The notes under the pieces were generated by a model that was not told the DNA's origin, ran no database searches, and was given only the letters and a program-made list of their open reading frames with translations. From Singulisphaera sp. GP187 (GTDB taxonomy: Bacteria; Planctomycetota; Phycisphaerae; Phycisphaerales; SM1A02), in NCBI GenBank assembly GCA_945896765.1, contig CAMDEL010000004.1:1-22114 (forward strand): a stretch of DNA of 22,114 nucleotides. The letters run 5' to 3'. Position 1 is the stretch's first letter. Each line of letters begins with the position of its first letter. Below are positions 7,100 through 14,943 of the stretch, piece after piece. The translations under genes were made by a program, and so were the position numbers.

Positions 7100-8545
7100 T
7101 CAAACGCGAAGTTCGGGCTCTTCGTGCAGAGCCTTTGCATATCGCGCTCGAATCGGTTCGATGGAATCTCGCAGGAACGAGTCTGCTTGTTCTGTGGAAC
7201 GACCCACGAATCGCTTCGCGCTGATGAGCGACTGAAAGTCAATCGCCTTGAAGTGTGGATCGCCAGCGAGCCGTGAGAGGAGATCGTTGGGAGCGCCATC
7301 GCCTTTGATGCGCTGTGCAGCAGCTTGCGAATGTTGACGCAGCGATTCATGCGCTTCTTGGCGGTCCACGCCCCGCGCAACTGCGGCGAGAAGAATTTCT
7401 TCGGTCGCCATGAATGGAAGTTCGGCATCGAGTCGAGCGGTGCATTGTCCGGGATAGACCACCAATCCGCCAGCAACATTTGCCATCACTTCCAAAGCCC
7501 CATCGAGAGCAAGAAATGATTCTGGAATTGAAAGACGACGGTTGGAAGAATCGTCGAGTGTTCGTTCGAGCCACTGTGTGCTTGCAGTGTCATACGCGTT
7601 GTGCGTCAGCGAGATCACGAAACGAGCGAGTCCTGTTGCACGTTCGCAGCGCATTGGATTTCTTTTGTATGGCATCGCACTCGATCCGATTTGCTCGGAT
7701 TCGAATGGCTCGTCGACTTCGCGCAAATTGCAGAGAAGGCGAATGTCATTCGCGCATTTATGAACAGCGCACGCTCCAATCGCCAACGATGAGAGCATTT
7801 GTGCGTCCCAAATTCGCGGATATGTCTGGCTTGTCATTGGCCACAGCGAGTTGGCATTTCCCCAGAAAATCTCTGCAAATCTGCGTTCAAGTTGATCAAC
7901 ACGCTTTGGATCTCCGCCGCACAGCGTTAAGAAAGATGCTTGAGTGCCAGTTGCTCCGCGCAGTCCACGAAGTTTGAGCGCGTCTCGACGCATTTCAATC
8001 TCATCGAGTGCGATGACAAATTCTTGCGCCCACAGCGTTGCGCGCCGACCCATCGTGAGAGGTTGAGCAGGTTGGTAATGGGTGAATCCCAAGACTGGAA
8101 GTTCGCGCCACTTCTGTGCGAATGCGCCAAGTCGATCGATCACTCGCGCAAGGCGAGTGGCGATCAGAGAGAGTGCTTCGCGTTGCAGAATTGCATCGGC
8201 ATTACAAACAACATCCTGACTTGTCGCACCGAGATGAAGGATCGCGCGGGCCGCGACAGCTTGATCTCCCAGCGCATGGACGTGCGCCATCACATCGTGA
8301 CGCAGTCGTTGTTCGTGCTTGGCCGCAGCATCGAGGTCGACAGAATCAAGAACGCGTCGAATCGATTCGACTTGTTCCGCAGTTGGGCCGAGTGACAATT
8401 CCATTTGCGCTTGAGCCAGCGCAAGCCAGACGCGGCGCCATGTCGTGAAGCGGTGGTGATCGCTCCAAATGGAACGCATCGCCGCTGATGCATTGCGGGT
8501 TTCAAGCGGTGATCGGTATCCGTGACTCGCCGAATCGGAGGTCAT
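7100..8545 (-). CDS. purB: Adenylosuccinate lyase
   Basis: A 481-residue enzyme of the fumarase/aspartase superfamily, cleaving SAICAR and adenylosuccinate in purine synthesis. Visible are YRSPLETR and DHHRFTTWRRVWLALA at the N-terminus, LGATSQDV (residues 105-112), GFTHYQPAQPLTMG with an active-site His, and the superfamily signature GSSAMPYKRNPMRCE (287-301) on the catalytic flexible loop. The frame is open far upstream (to 9025), but that part lies inside plsY and has no family similarity. The ATG at 8545 is fixed by a 4-bp ATGA overlap with the plsY stop and by alignment. The length is normal. Confidence 0.96.
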   Translation of the reverse strand: MTSDSASHGYRSPLETRNASAAMRSIWSDHHRFTTWRRVWLALAQAQMELSLGPTAEQVESIRRVLDSVDLDAAAKHEQRLRHDVMAHVHALGDQAVAARAILHLGATSQDVVCNADAILQREALSLIATRLARVIDRLGAFAQKWRELPVLGFTHYQPAQPLTMGRRATLWAQEFVIALDEIEMRRDALKLRGLRGATGTQASFLTLCGGDPKRVDQLERRFAEIFWGNANSLWPMTSQTYPRIWDAQMLSSLAIGACAVHKCANDIRLLCNLREVDEPFESEQIGSSAMPYKRNPMRCERATGLARFVISLTHNAYDTASTQWLERTLDDSSNRRLSIPESFLALDGALEVMANVAGGLVVYPGQCTARLDAELPFMATEEILLAAVARGVDRQEAHESLRQHSQAAAQRIKGDGAPNDLLSRLAGDPHFKAIDFQSLISAKRFVGRSTEQADSFLRDSIEPIRARYAKALHEEPELRV

Positions 8546-9252
8546 GATCGCAGAGTAGCGGAGGATGGCTCTGTGGGTTTCGTGGCGCCAATACGAGGTT
8601 CGGTTCCAGATCGCAATCGAGTGATGTTCGTTCGGTGCTTCCAGACAACTAATAAAGCGAGAGTTGTGACGGCGAGTAGCAGTGGCAAATAGGAATCGAC
8701 GGCAATTGGTGGTTCTGCTGCGATCATTTTCACTCGAGCGATCAAGAGCAAAGGCAGGGAGATTGCAGCGCAAATAGATGCAAGCGATACGAAGCGAAAG
8801 ATTTTCAGCACGATGATCCAGACGAGCAACGCGCCGAGAGCGGGGAATGTCATCAGCGGCCACATTGAAAGCAGTGCCCCAAAACTGGTGGCGACTCCCT
8901 TGCCACCGCGAAATCCAACCCACGGCGAAAAGACATGGCCAAGAATTGCGGCAACTCCAACGAGTGGCATCAACACGCCAACAATATTTGTTTGTTCTGG
9001 ATGTTGTCGAGCAAGAAACCACCAAACACCAAGAACAGGCAGTGCTCCTTTGAGTGCATCAAGGAAAAAACAGAGCAGGCCAAATTTTCGACCGAGCACT
9101 CGTCCAACATTTGTTGCGCCAATGTTCTTCGAACCATGTTGACGAATGTCAATTCCTTTGGCGCGACCGATGATCAGACCAAATGGAATGCTGCCACAGA
9201 CAAATCCAATGACAATCATCACAGTCCAGAGTGGAGCAGCCATAATGTTCAT
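8542..9252 (-). CDS. plsY: Acyl-phosphate glycerol-3-phosphate acyltransferase
   Basis: A 236-residue inner-membrane enzyme with several hydrophobic helices, making lysophosphatidic acid from acyl-phosphate and glycerol-3-phosphate. The three conserved PlsY loops are present: SIPFG (21-25) with GSKNIGATNVGR (40-51), GFRGGKGVATS (113-123), and KHRTNITRLRSGTEPR near the C-terminus. It is slightly longer than typical (about 200) because of a polar C-terminal tail. Both ends overlap its neighbours by ATGA (waaF upstream, purB downstream), so translation is probably coupled. A second in-frame ATG at 9243 is less likely given the overlap at 9252. Confidence 0.96.
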   Translation of the reverse strand: MNIMAAPLWTVMIVIGFVCGSIPFGLIIGRAKGIDIRQHGSKNIGATNVGRVLGRKFGLLCFFLDALKGALPVLGVWWFLARQHPEQTNIVGVLMPLVGVAAILGHVFSPWVGFRGGKGVATSFGALLSMWPLMTFPALGALLVWIIVLKIFRFVSLASICAAISLPLLLIARVKMIAAEPPIAVDSYLPLLLAVTTLALLVVWKHRTNITRLRSGTEPRIGATKPTEPSSATLRS

Positions 9253-10346
9253 GTTGAAATCTTACTTCGTTCATGCGTGACGAGTGATTGATCGAGCGTC
9301 TGCGCAGCATGCAACACATCGCCAACTGAAATTCGCTCAATTGCGCACAGCGTGGCGTGATCATCAGCGATGCGGTCTTCTGTCAAGAACGGTTCTGAGA
9401 TGAGACGCCTTTCGTGTGGATAATTCGTTGGTGTCCATCGACAATCCGTTGGCCCAAAGAGAGCGATCGTTGGAGTATCAAGTGCGGCTGCAATATGGCG
9501 CGGCCCCGTGTCGTTGGTGACAAGCAACGCCGTACGCTGAAGAATCGCCTTGAGTGATCCCAACATCACGCGGCGAGCGCAGAGGTCGATTCCCCCTGAT
9601 TTCTGGGCGATTTCTGCACACAGCGCAGCTTCAGATGGACCGCCATTCACGGCAATTGGTCGCGGAGGATCGCCGGCAGGGCGCGCCAACGAAAGCGCGC
9701 GTGCAGCTTGCACGAAGTGATCTGCAGGCCATCGTTTGTCTTCTCGGTTCGCACCTGGATTGAGCAAGATCAAGTCGCGATGTGCTTCGTGTGACTTCAC
9801 TGGAAGTTCAGGCAGAAGAATTTCTGCAGCGCTTCGATCTTGTTCGGTAACGCGGAGTTCAATATGTTGATCAGTCAGCGGAGATCCCGTCCACCAACTT
9901 GCAAGTGATGCGTATGCAGCCGCTGCGCTTTGAAGTGATTTCTCTTGAGCGAAGCGGTGACTGAGCAACCACCCGCGTCCATCACGATCTGTGCCTGCGC
10001 GGTGCGCAATACCAGACAGTCGTGTGAAGGCAGCGCTTCGAAAAGAATTGGGAAGCAGAAGAACCGCGTCGAAACGCTCTGCGCGAATGCCGCGCACTTC
10101 GCCGATTGCCTTCGCACCTCGCATTGCACCAGCTTGAAATGAGTTGACCCACGGAAGTCCGTCCATCAGAGGTCGCAGATTGGCGCGACCGAAGACGGCA
10201 ATGCGCGCGTCGGCTCGATGTTGAGCAAGGTGGCGAAGGACTGGAGTTGCCATACACGCATCGCCCACCCACGAAGGCAAGATGACGAGAATGTTGCGCG
10301 CATCTTTGGCAAGAATCGGAAACATCGATTGCGAAGTCTCTCTCAT
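9249..10346 (-). CDS. waaF: Glycosyltransferase family 9, lipopolysaccharide heptosyltransferase II-like
   Basis: A 365-residue GT-B fold protein. The N-terminal NILVILPSWVGDACMATPVL contains the conserved Asp29 (in VGDA) of heptosyltransferases. The C-terminal donor-binding half has LLNPGANREDKRWP (the K-R-W-P motif at 204-207), NGGPSE, and LVTNDTGPRHIAAALDTPTIALFGPT, the 'N-D-S-G-x-x-H-x-A-A-A' nucleotide-sugar signature. WaaF adds the second heptose to the LPS inner core from ADP-heptose. The start overlaps the preceding gmhB by ATGA, which fits a heptose pathway. Among GT9 enzymes WaaF is the best fit, but WaaC or another heptosyltransferase remains possible. Confidence 0.88.
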   Translation of the reverse strand: MRETSQSMFPILAKDARNILVILPSWVGDACMATPVLRHLAQHRADARIAVFGRANLRPLMDGLPWVNSFQAGAMRGAKAIGEVRGIRAERFDAVLLLPNSFRSAAFTRLSGIAHRAGTDRDGRGWLLSHRFAQEKSLQSAAAAYASLASWWTGSPLTDQHIELRVTEQDRSAAEILLPELPVKSHEAHRDLILLNPGANREDKRWPADHFVQAARALSLARPAGDPPRPIAVNGGPSEAALCAEIAQKSGGIDLCARRVMLGSLKAILQRTALLVTNDTGPRHIAAALDTPTIALFGPTDCRWTPTNYPHERRLISEPFLTEDRIADDHATLCAIERISVGDVLHAAQTLDQSLVTHERSKIST

Positions 10347-11203
10347 CCGTTGACCCAGATTGGCAAATCACCATGAGACTGCGCCCAATGATTGGTATTC
10401 CTGCGCAATTCAGCTGCAAATCCAAGTGCGACGATTTCGCTGCCAACGATTTCCAGGTCGACTCCAACTTCGTCGACCGTCAATCGCACAAGGCGCACTC
10501 CTTCGCGTTCTGCAAGCGCGTGCGCTGCCGCTTGAATCACATTTCTTGTGTTCGCATCTGCAAGTCGCCCTGACAGAGCGAGCAATTTTGTCAAACTCGT
10601 CTGCGCCCATATTGGTGCGCCATCGCGTCCATCCATGCGCAAAATGCGATGACTCGCATGCAGTAAGTCTGCTTCTACAAAATCCGCGCAGCTTGTTGCG
10701 CGCACTTCTGCTTCAACACGCGATGGGGGAGTGATCAGAATTGTGCGGCATCCTGCGGATCGACCTGCTTCTACATCTCGCTCTTGATCGCCGATCATCC
10801 AACTCTTGGCGCGGTCGATCGAAAGTTCGACTGCAGCCGCGAGCAACATTCCAGGCGCAGGTTTTCGCCATGGATGTTCGCGTCGATATTCAGCGACGGT
10901 CCCGTTGGGATGAAAGGGGCAATACATCCACTTCGCGATGAGTGGCTCGGAGCGCGTCCATTCCGCTTCGCGTGTCAGTAATTCTTCGCAGCGCGCATGA
11001 ACCGCATCGACATCGTTCTCGCTATAAAGTCCGCGCGCAACTCCGCCTTGATTAGTGACGACCACTACGCAATATCCAGCTTCGCGAAGTGCGCGGATTC
11101 CCCATGCGGCACCAGGCAAAATTCGCACGAGTGCGGGATCGCCCAAGTCGCCATCATTGGCCAGAATCGTATTGTCTCGATCGAGAAAAACTCCGCTCTT
11201 CAC
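10343..11203 (-). CDS. gmhB: D-glycero-D-manno-heptose-1,7-bisphosphate 7-phosphatase with a C-terminal extension
   Basis: Residues 1-190 are a HAD-IIIA phosphatase: FLDRDNTIL (Asp8 nucleophile, Asp10 acid), VTNQGGVARGLY, RKPAPGML (Lys114) and MIGDQERDVEAGRSAGC (metal-binding Asp). GmhB removes the 7-phosphate in ADP-heptose synthesis. The family's zinc loop is degraded: CPFHPNGTVAEYRREHPW keeps the first Cys (95), but where E. coli has C-x-C there is H-P-W. About 95 extra residues follow (roughly 192-286), with a hydrophobic alpha/beta pattern that I do not recognise. The GTG at 11203 gives the family N-terminus. It overlaps waaF by ATGA, supporting the heptose role. Confidence 0.9.
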   Translation of the reverse strand: MKSGVFLDRDNTILANDGDLGDPALVRILPGAAWGIRALREAGYCVVVVTNQGGVARGLYSENDVDAVHARCEELLTREAEWTRSEPLIAKWMYCPFHPNGTVAEYRREHPWRKPAPGMLLAAAVELSIDRAKSWMIGDQERDVEAGRSAGCRTILITPPSRVEAEVRATSCADFVEADLLHASHRILRMDGRDGAPIWAQTSLTKLLALSGRLADANTRNVIQAAAHALAEREGVRLVRLTVDEVGVDLEIVGSEIVALGFAAELRRNTNHWAQSHGDLPIWVNG

Positions 11204-11236
11204 AGCTGAAGCCTAGCGGATGATTGCCTGCGTGCG

Positions 11237-12409
11237 TCAGATCACCGAGGATGGTCCGACACCGCCGTGAGTGTGTCCGAGTCGATCGCCGAAAGAAGTC
11301 CCAAGCGCACGCGCGGCGGTTATCAGTGCATGATTGGTTGGAATGAGGCGTTGACGACCTGCCGAGACGAGAAGATCGACATCGCTGAAGACGTTGTTTT
11401 CTCGCACAACCAAACGCCCCGTTGCGCCTTCCATCAGGATGGACACTGCGTGATATCCGAAATTTGTGGCGAGGATTCGGTCGGCGGCGATTGGCATACC
11501 ACCACGCAGAATGTGACCGAGAGATGTCATGCGAACTTCAGCTTTTGTTTTCGCCGTGATCATGTCGGCGACTCGCTGACCGATACCACCAAGTCGAATT
11601 GGATCTGGGCTTGTGGGATCGATTCGAGCAACGCTCTGTGTCCCGCCAACGGGCTTCGCACCTTCGGCGACGACGACGATTGCAAATCCCGGTCCACCAC
11701 TCATTCGCTGCGTGACATATTCGGCGATCGCATCTTCTTCATAAGGAATCTCTGGGATCAAGATGACATCTGATCCGCTCGCAACGCCTGATGTCAACGC
11801 AATCCAACCAGCGTTTCGGCCCATCACTTCGCAGACCATCACTCGGTGATGACTGTCCGCTGTTGAATGCAGGCGATCAAGCGCTTCGGTCGCAGTCGCA
11901 ACGGCAGTGAGAAATCCGAAGGTGATTTCCGTACCGAATAGATCATTATCGATTGTCTTTGGAATGCCGATGACATTGATGCCAGCTTCGACAAGCGGCG
12001 CAGCGCAACTCATTGTGCCATCTCCGCCGATGACAATCAGCGCATCGATCTTGTTCTTGCGAATCGTTTCGATACAAGTCGGCGTGACATCTGAAAACAC
12101 CGGGCTTCCATCGGCGGCCATCGAAGTGCAATACTTTTTTGGATTGCAACGATTATTGCTGCCCAAGATCGTTCCGCCTCGGGTCAGGATTCCCGAGACA
12201 TCGCGGAAAGAGAGTGGGCGAAGGCGATTTTCGATCAATCCTTGAAAGCCATCCTCGATGCCGAAGACTTCGATGCCAAATTGCAACATCGCGGTCTTTG
12301 CAACCACACGGATAACAGCGTTCAAGCCGGGGCAATCGCCACCGCCTGTCAAAATACCGATGCGACGAATGGAGTCTGGACTCATGGGAAGCGCCGAACT
12401 GTAGTGCAT
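11237..12409 (-). CDS. pfkA: 6-phosphofructokinase, probably ATP-dependent
   Basis: A 390-residue phosphofructokinase. Motifs are IGILTGGGDCPGLNAVIR (17-34), RGGTILGSN (77-85), IGGDGT (127-132), GIPKTIDNDL (148-157, with the catalytic Asp), MGRNAGWIAL and a C-terminal GHILRGG. Glycine in GGDGT is the residue associated with ATP use (PPi enzymes have GGDD), while Lys in PKTIDND is the form of the longer PFK subgroup that includes PPi enzymes. ATP as donor is therefore inferred. Of several in-frame starts I choose the ATG at 12409, because GGAGG (12416-12420) lies 6 nt upstream. ATG 12385 would also align. It is 33 bp from gmhB and first in the minus-strand run. Confidence 0.95.
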   Translation of the reverse strand: MHYSSALPMSPDSIRRIGILTGGGDCPGLNAVIRVVAKTAMLQFGIEVFGIEDGFQGLIENRLRPLSFRDVSGILTRGGTILGSNNRCNPKKYCTSMAADGSPVFSDVTPTCIETIRKNKIDALIVIGGDGTMSCAAPLVEAGINVIGIPKTIDNDLFGTEITFGFLTAVATATEALDRLHSTADSHHRVMVCEVMGRNAGWIALTSGVASGSDVILIPEIPYEEDAIAEYVTQRMSGGPGFAIVVVAEGAKPVGGTQSVARIDPTSPDPIRLGGIGQRVADMITAKTKAEVRMTSLGHILRGGMPIAADRILATNFGYHAVSILMEGATGRLVVRENNVFSDVDLLVSAGRQRLIPTNHALITAARALGTSFGDRLGHTHGGVGPSSVI

Positions 12410-12444
12410 TCGAGGCCTCCGTGTTGATTCGCTATTCTTTATGA
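12410..12444. promoter_or_regulatory. Compact divergent control region of pfkA and aspC
   Basis: Only 35 bp separate the two start codons. The minus strand carries GGAGG (12416-12420) for pfkA. On the plus strand TATTCT (12433-12438) lies 6 nt before the aspC ATG with no Shine-Dalgarno, as expected of a leaderless transcript. The pfkA promoter must therefore sit within aspC's 5' coding region, and any aspC -35 box overlaps the pfkA start. Confidence 0.4.
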
Positions 12445-13701
12445 ATGCAAATTTCCAGCCGCATCGCCGAAATGAAGGAATCCGCAACTCTTGCCGTAGG
12501 AGCGCGTGCGGCTGCACTGAAAGCGCAAGGAGTCGACGTGATCGGTTTCGCAATGGGCGAACCTGATTTCGATACGCCGCTTGCGATCAAGCGCGCTGCG
12601 ATCAAGGCGCTCGAATCTGGAATGACGAAGTATGCACCAACTGCAGGTGATAAGCCAACGCGCGAAGCGATTGCAAAGAAGTTGCGAGAAGAAAACGGCA
12701 TTCAGTGTCGCGCTGAAGATGTGACAGTGACAGTTGGCGCAAAGCATTCGGTGTACATGGCATTGCAGACAATGATCGAGCCAGGCCGCGGCGATGAAGT
12801 GTTGCTGCCCACTCCAGCGTGGGTGAGTTACCGACCGCTGATCGAACTCGCTGGTGGAGTCTGCATCGAAGTTCCAGGTTCGATGGAGCATGGCTTTCGA
12901 GTCTCTGCCGAACAAGTCTCGCGCGCAATCACACCGCGGACAATTGGAATTTTGTTGAACTCACCGAGCAATCCTTGCGGGATCGTCTATCCCGAGTCCG
13001 AACTGCGTGCCATCGTCGATGTGATCGCTGCGCATCCAAAGATTGCAATCATTTCAGATGAGATTTATGAAAAGCTGATCTTCCCAGAAATTGCACATGG
13101 AATTTCGCATTGGTCTCCGGGCAGTGATCCGCGCGTTGCCGATCGCACGGTGACGATCAATGGAATGAGCAAGGCATATGCGATGACTGGATGGCGCATT
13201 GGATATATGTGCGCGCCTGGTGAGCAGAGTAAATTCATGCGCGAAGTGATCAAGCTTCAAGGTCAAATGACAAATTCGATTGCGAGTTTTTTCTTGCCGG
13301 CGGTGATCGAGGCTTTGTCGCCTGCGACTCTTCCAGAAGTCGAGAAGATGCGCATCGCATTCGCAGAGCGTGCGAAGTTGATTCATCAATTGCTGTCTGC
13401 GGTTCCAGGTTTCCAAACTGTGCAGCCAACAGGGGCTTTTTATTCATTCCCAAATATTGGAGATTTGCTTGGTCGAAAGTCGCCAGGCGGAAGGCTTCTC
13501 GATTCTGCCCAAGCGTTTTCCGAAGCGCTTCTCGCCGAGGCGCATGTTGCAGTTGTTCCTGGTGAAGATTTCGGCGAGTGCGCTCGCAACCATATTCGAC
13601 TTTCCTTCGCATGCTCGCAAGCGCAAATAGAAAAAGGTGTTGCGCGCATCGATGCGTTCGCGCGATCCCTGGTTCAAGTAGAAGCCGCAAGTCGAAGCTG
13701 A
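12445..13701 (+). CDS. aspC: Aspartate aminotransferase, class I/II (AspAT subgroup Ib-like)
   Basis: A 418-residue PLP enzyme of fold type I. Visible are GFAMGEPDFDTP (34-45), YAPTAGDKPTREAIA, TVTVGAKHSVYMALQ, LNSPSNPCGIVY (171-182), SDEIYEKL (204-211), the PLP lysine at 243 in TINGMSKAYAMTGWRIGY, and the substrate-binding Arg in NHIRLSFA. The pattern matches subgroup Ib aspartate transaminases, which interconvert aspartate and oxaloacetate (some also act on prephenate). The C-terminus runs some 20 residues past the fold. The ATG at 12445 is set by homology. The convergent nuoB stop is only 6 bp beyond its own. Confidence 0.92.
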   Translation: MQISSRIAEMKESATLAVGARAAALKAQGVDVIGFAMGEPDFDTPLAIKRAAIKALESGMTKYAPTAGDKPTREAIAKKLREENGIQCRAEDVTVTVGAKHSVYMALQTMIEPGRGDEVLLPTPAWVSYRPLIELAGGVCIEVPGSMEHGFRVSAEQVSRAITPRTIGILLNSPSNPCGIVYPESELRAIVDVIAAHPKIAIISDEIYEKLIFPEIAHGISHWSPGSDPRVADRTVTINGMSKAYAMTGWRIGYMCAPGEQSKFMREVIKLQGQMTNSIASFFLPAVIEALSPATLPEVEKMRIAFAERAKLIHQLLSAVPGFQTVQPTGAFYSFPNIGDLLGRKSPGGRLLDSAQAFSEALLAEAHVAVVPGEDFGECARNHIRLSFACSQAQIEKGVARIDAFARSLVQVEAASRS

Positions 13702-13707
13702 GCGCGA

Positions 13708-14277
13708 TTACGTTGCGCCGATGGTCACAGGAAGCGGCTGATTCTTCGGTTCATAGTTCGGAGTCAGCGCGATATTCAAAGCGCGCCGATGTCCCGATGG
13801 ATCACGAGGAATATTTTCTTGATCGATTATCCGCTGAATTGCCATGATTCCTTCGATCAGCATTTCTGGTCGAGGAGGGCACCCAGGAACATAGACATCG
13901 ACGGGAATAAATTGATCGATTCCTTGCACGACTGCGTATGTGTCGAACACGCCACCAGTTGATGCGCATGCGCCCATTGAAATGACCCACTTCGGCTCGG
14001 CCATCTGCGCATAAATTCGTTGCAGCACTGGCAATGTCTTGACGCTGACGCGACCAGCGACAATCAAGAGATCAGATTGCCGCGGCGAAAAGCGCATGAC
14101 TTCGGCACCGAAGCGCGCGAGGTCAAAGCGCGAACATGCAGTCGCCATCAATTCGATGCCGCAGCATGCGGTTGCAAATGGCATAGGCCACACGCTCGAT
14201 CTGCGCGCCCAATTGACAACGCGATTGAGGTTGGTGGTCAGGACACTGTCGGTCGGTAGGACTGTCTCAATACCCAT
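13708..14277 (-). CDS. nuoB: NADH-quinone oxidoreductase subunit B
   Basis: A 189-residue complex I subunit that holds the N2 [4Fe-4S] cluster at the quinone site. The four cysteines are seen as the tandem pair Cys38-Cys39 in ATACCGIE, Cys104 in SMGACASTGG and Cys133 in YVPGCPPRPEML. NLNRVVNWAR and PMPFATACCG are standard N-terminal motifs. The C-terminal tail after about residue 155 is variable in the family. No nuoA precedes it and no nuoC or nuoD follows: the gene sits at the end of a run of envelope and regulatory genes. TAGACT (14291-14286) lies 8 nt before the ATG, so it may have its own promoter. Confidence 0.96.
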   Translation of the reverse strand: MGIETVLPTDSVLTTNLNRVVNWARRSSVWPMPFATACCGIELMATACSRFDLARFGAEVMRFSPRQSDLLIVAGRVSVKTLPVLQRIYAQMAEPKWVISMGACASTGGVFDTYAVVQGIDQFIPVDVYVPGCPPRPEMLIEGIMAIQRIIDQENIPRDPSGHRRALNIALTPNYEPKNQPLPVTIGAT

Positions 14278-14311
14278 AGTCCTTCAGTCTATCCCCCGCA
14301 GAGGCGGAAGG

Positions 14312-14569
14312 CTACTCAGCAAGCAATTGTTTTTTCTTGCGGTAATACGTGGCAGCATCTTGCCCTTTGGGAACTGGGCCCCACATCAATTCGTCAAGTC
14401 CGCCTGGTTTTTCGTTGAAATCTGGATCGGCGATTTCGGTTGTTGACCCATTCGATTTCACGCGGACAACTTTTTCGTAACAACCAACAATTCCACCAAT
14501 CGCACCGATGCAAGTGAAAATGAGAAGGCACTTGCCAACTTTCAAACGGCGCGTTCGATCGTGGTTCAC
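14312..14569 (-). CDS. Small putative lipoprotein, unknown function
   Basis: An 85-residue protein I do not recognise. A basic N-terminus is followed by a hydrophobic segment, CLLIFTCIGAIGGIVGC, ending in a plausible lipobox (IVGC, Cys30), so a membrane-anchored lipoprotein or a single-span protein is likely. The remaining 55 residues are polar, with GGLDELMWGPVPKG and a lysine-rich end. The GTG start at 14569 overlaps the stop of the STAS gene by GTGA, so it is probably translated together with that gene. nuoB begins 34 bp later. Family and role are unknown. Confidence 0.68.
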   Translation of the reverse strand: MNHDRTRRLKVGKCLLIFTCIGAIGGIVGCYEKVVRVKSNGSTTEIADPDFNEKPGGLDELMWGPVPKGQDAATYYRKKKQLLAE

Positions 14570-14943
14570 AGCAGCAACCGCTCAAGATCGTGGCTTGACG
14601 ATGTAATCGTGAAGAGACGATCGACGCGCATCATGCGAACGAGATCTGTGAGTTGGATATTCATTCCAGCGAGAACTGGTCGAAGTCCCGCATCGACTGC
14701 GCGATTTCGCAGGTCAACGCAGAGTCCAAGTCCCATACTGGAGAGAGAGTTTGTTCTCGAGAGGTCGATGACCAAACATTTTCCCTTCGTGGTACTGGTC
14801 AACATGCGCGAGACCTCGGTTGCAATGAGTGCTGCTTCGCGTGGACCAATAGAAACAGCATCCAAACGAGCAATCATGTGCTTGTTCTTCATGCTGACGG
14901 TGACAAATGTCGCCGTGGATGTTCCATGAGTTCCTGGGGTCAT
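14566..14943 (-). CDS. STAS-domain protein (anti-sigma factor antagonist-like)
   Basis: A 125-residue single STAS domain. The core CLVIDLSRTNSLSSMGLGL matches the 'v-v-D-l-s-x-v-x-f-i-s-S-x-G-l-g' strand-helix of SpoIIAA-type proteins. The serine pair at 68-69 stands where the partner kinase phosphorylates family members. It is followed by the usual LRNRAVDAGLRPVLAGM and VRMMRVDRLFTI. Such proteins bind anti-sigma factors or act in signalling complexes, but no anti-sigma kinase is seen nearby. The ATG overlaps the YihY stop by ATGA and the gene's end overlaps the small lipoprotein, so translation appears coupled on both sides. Confidence 0.85.
   Translation of the reverse strand: MTPGTHGTSTATFVTVSMKNKHMIARLDAVSIGPREAALIATEVSRMLTSTTKGKCLVIDLSRTNSLSSMGLGLCVDLRNRAVDAGLRPVLAGMNIQLTDLVRMMRVDRLFTITSSSHDLERLLL

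Noticed and set aside
8546..9025. In-frame open extension that would lengthen purB by 160 residues
   Set aside because: It lies inside plsY on the same strand in another frame, has no similarity to lyases, and purB aligns from the ATG at 8545, which forms an ATGA overlap with plsY.
14296..14307. CCGC-AGAG-GCGG hairpin between the small lipoprotein and nuoB
   Set aside because: A 4-bp stem with no T run and within a likely operon; too short to call a terminator.
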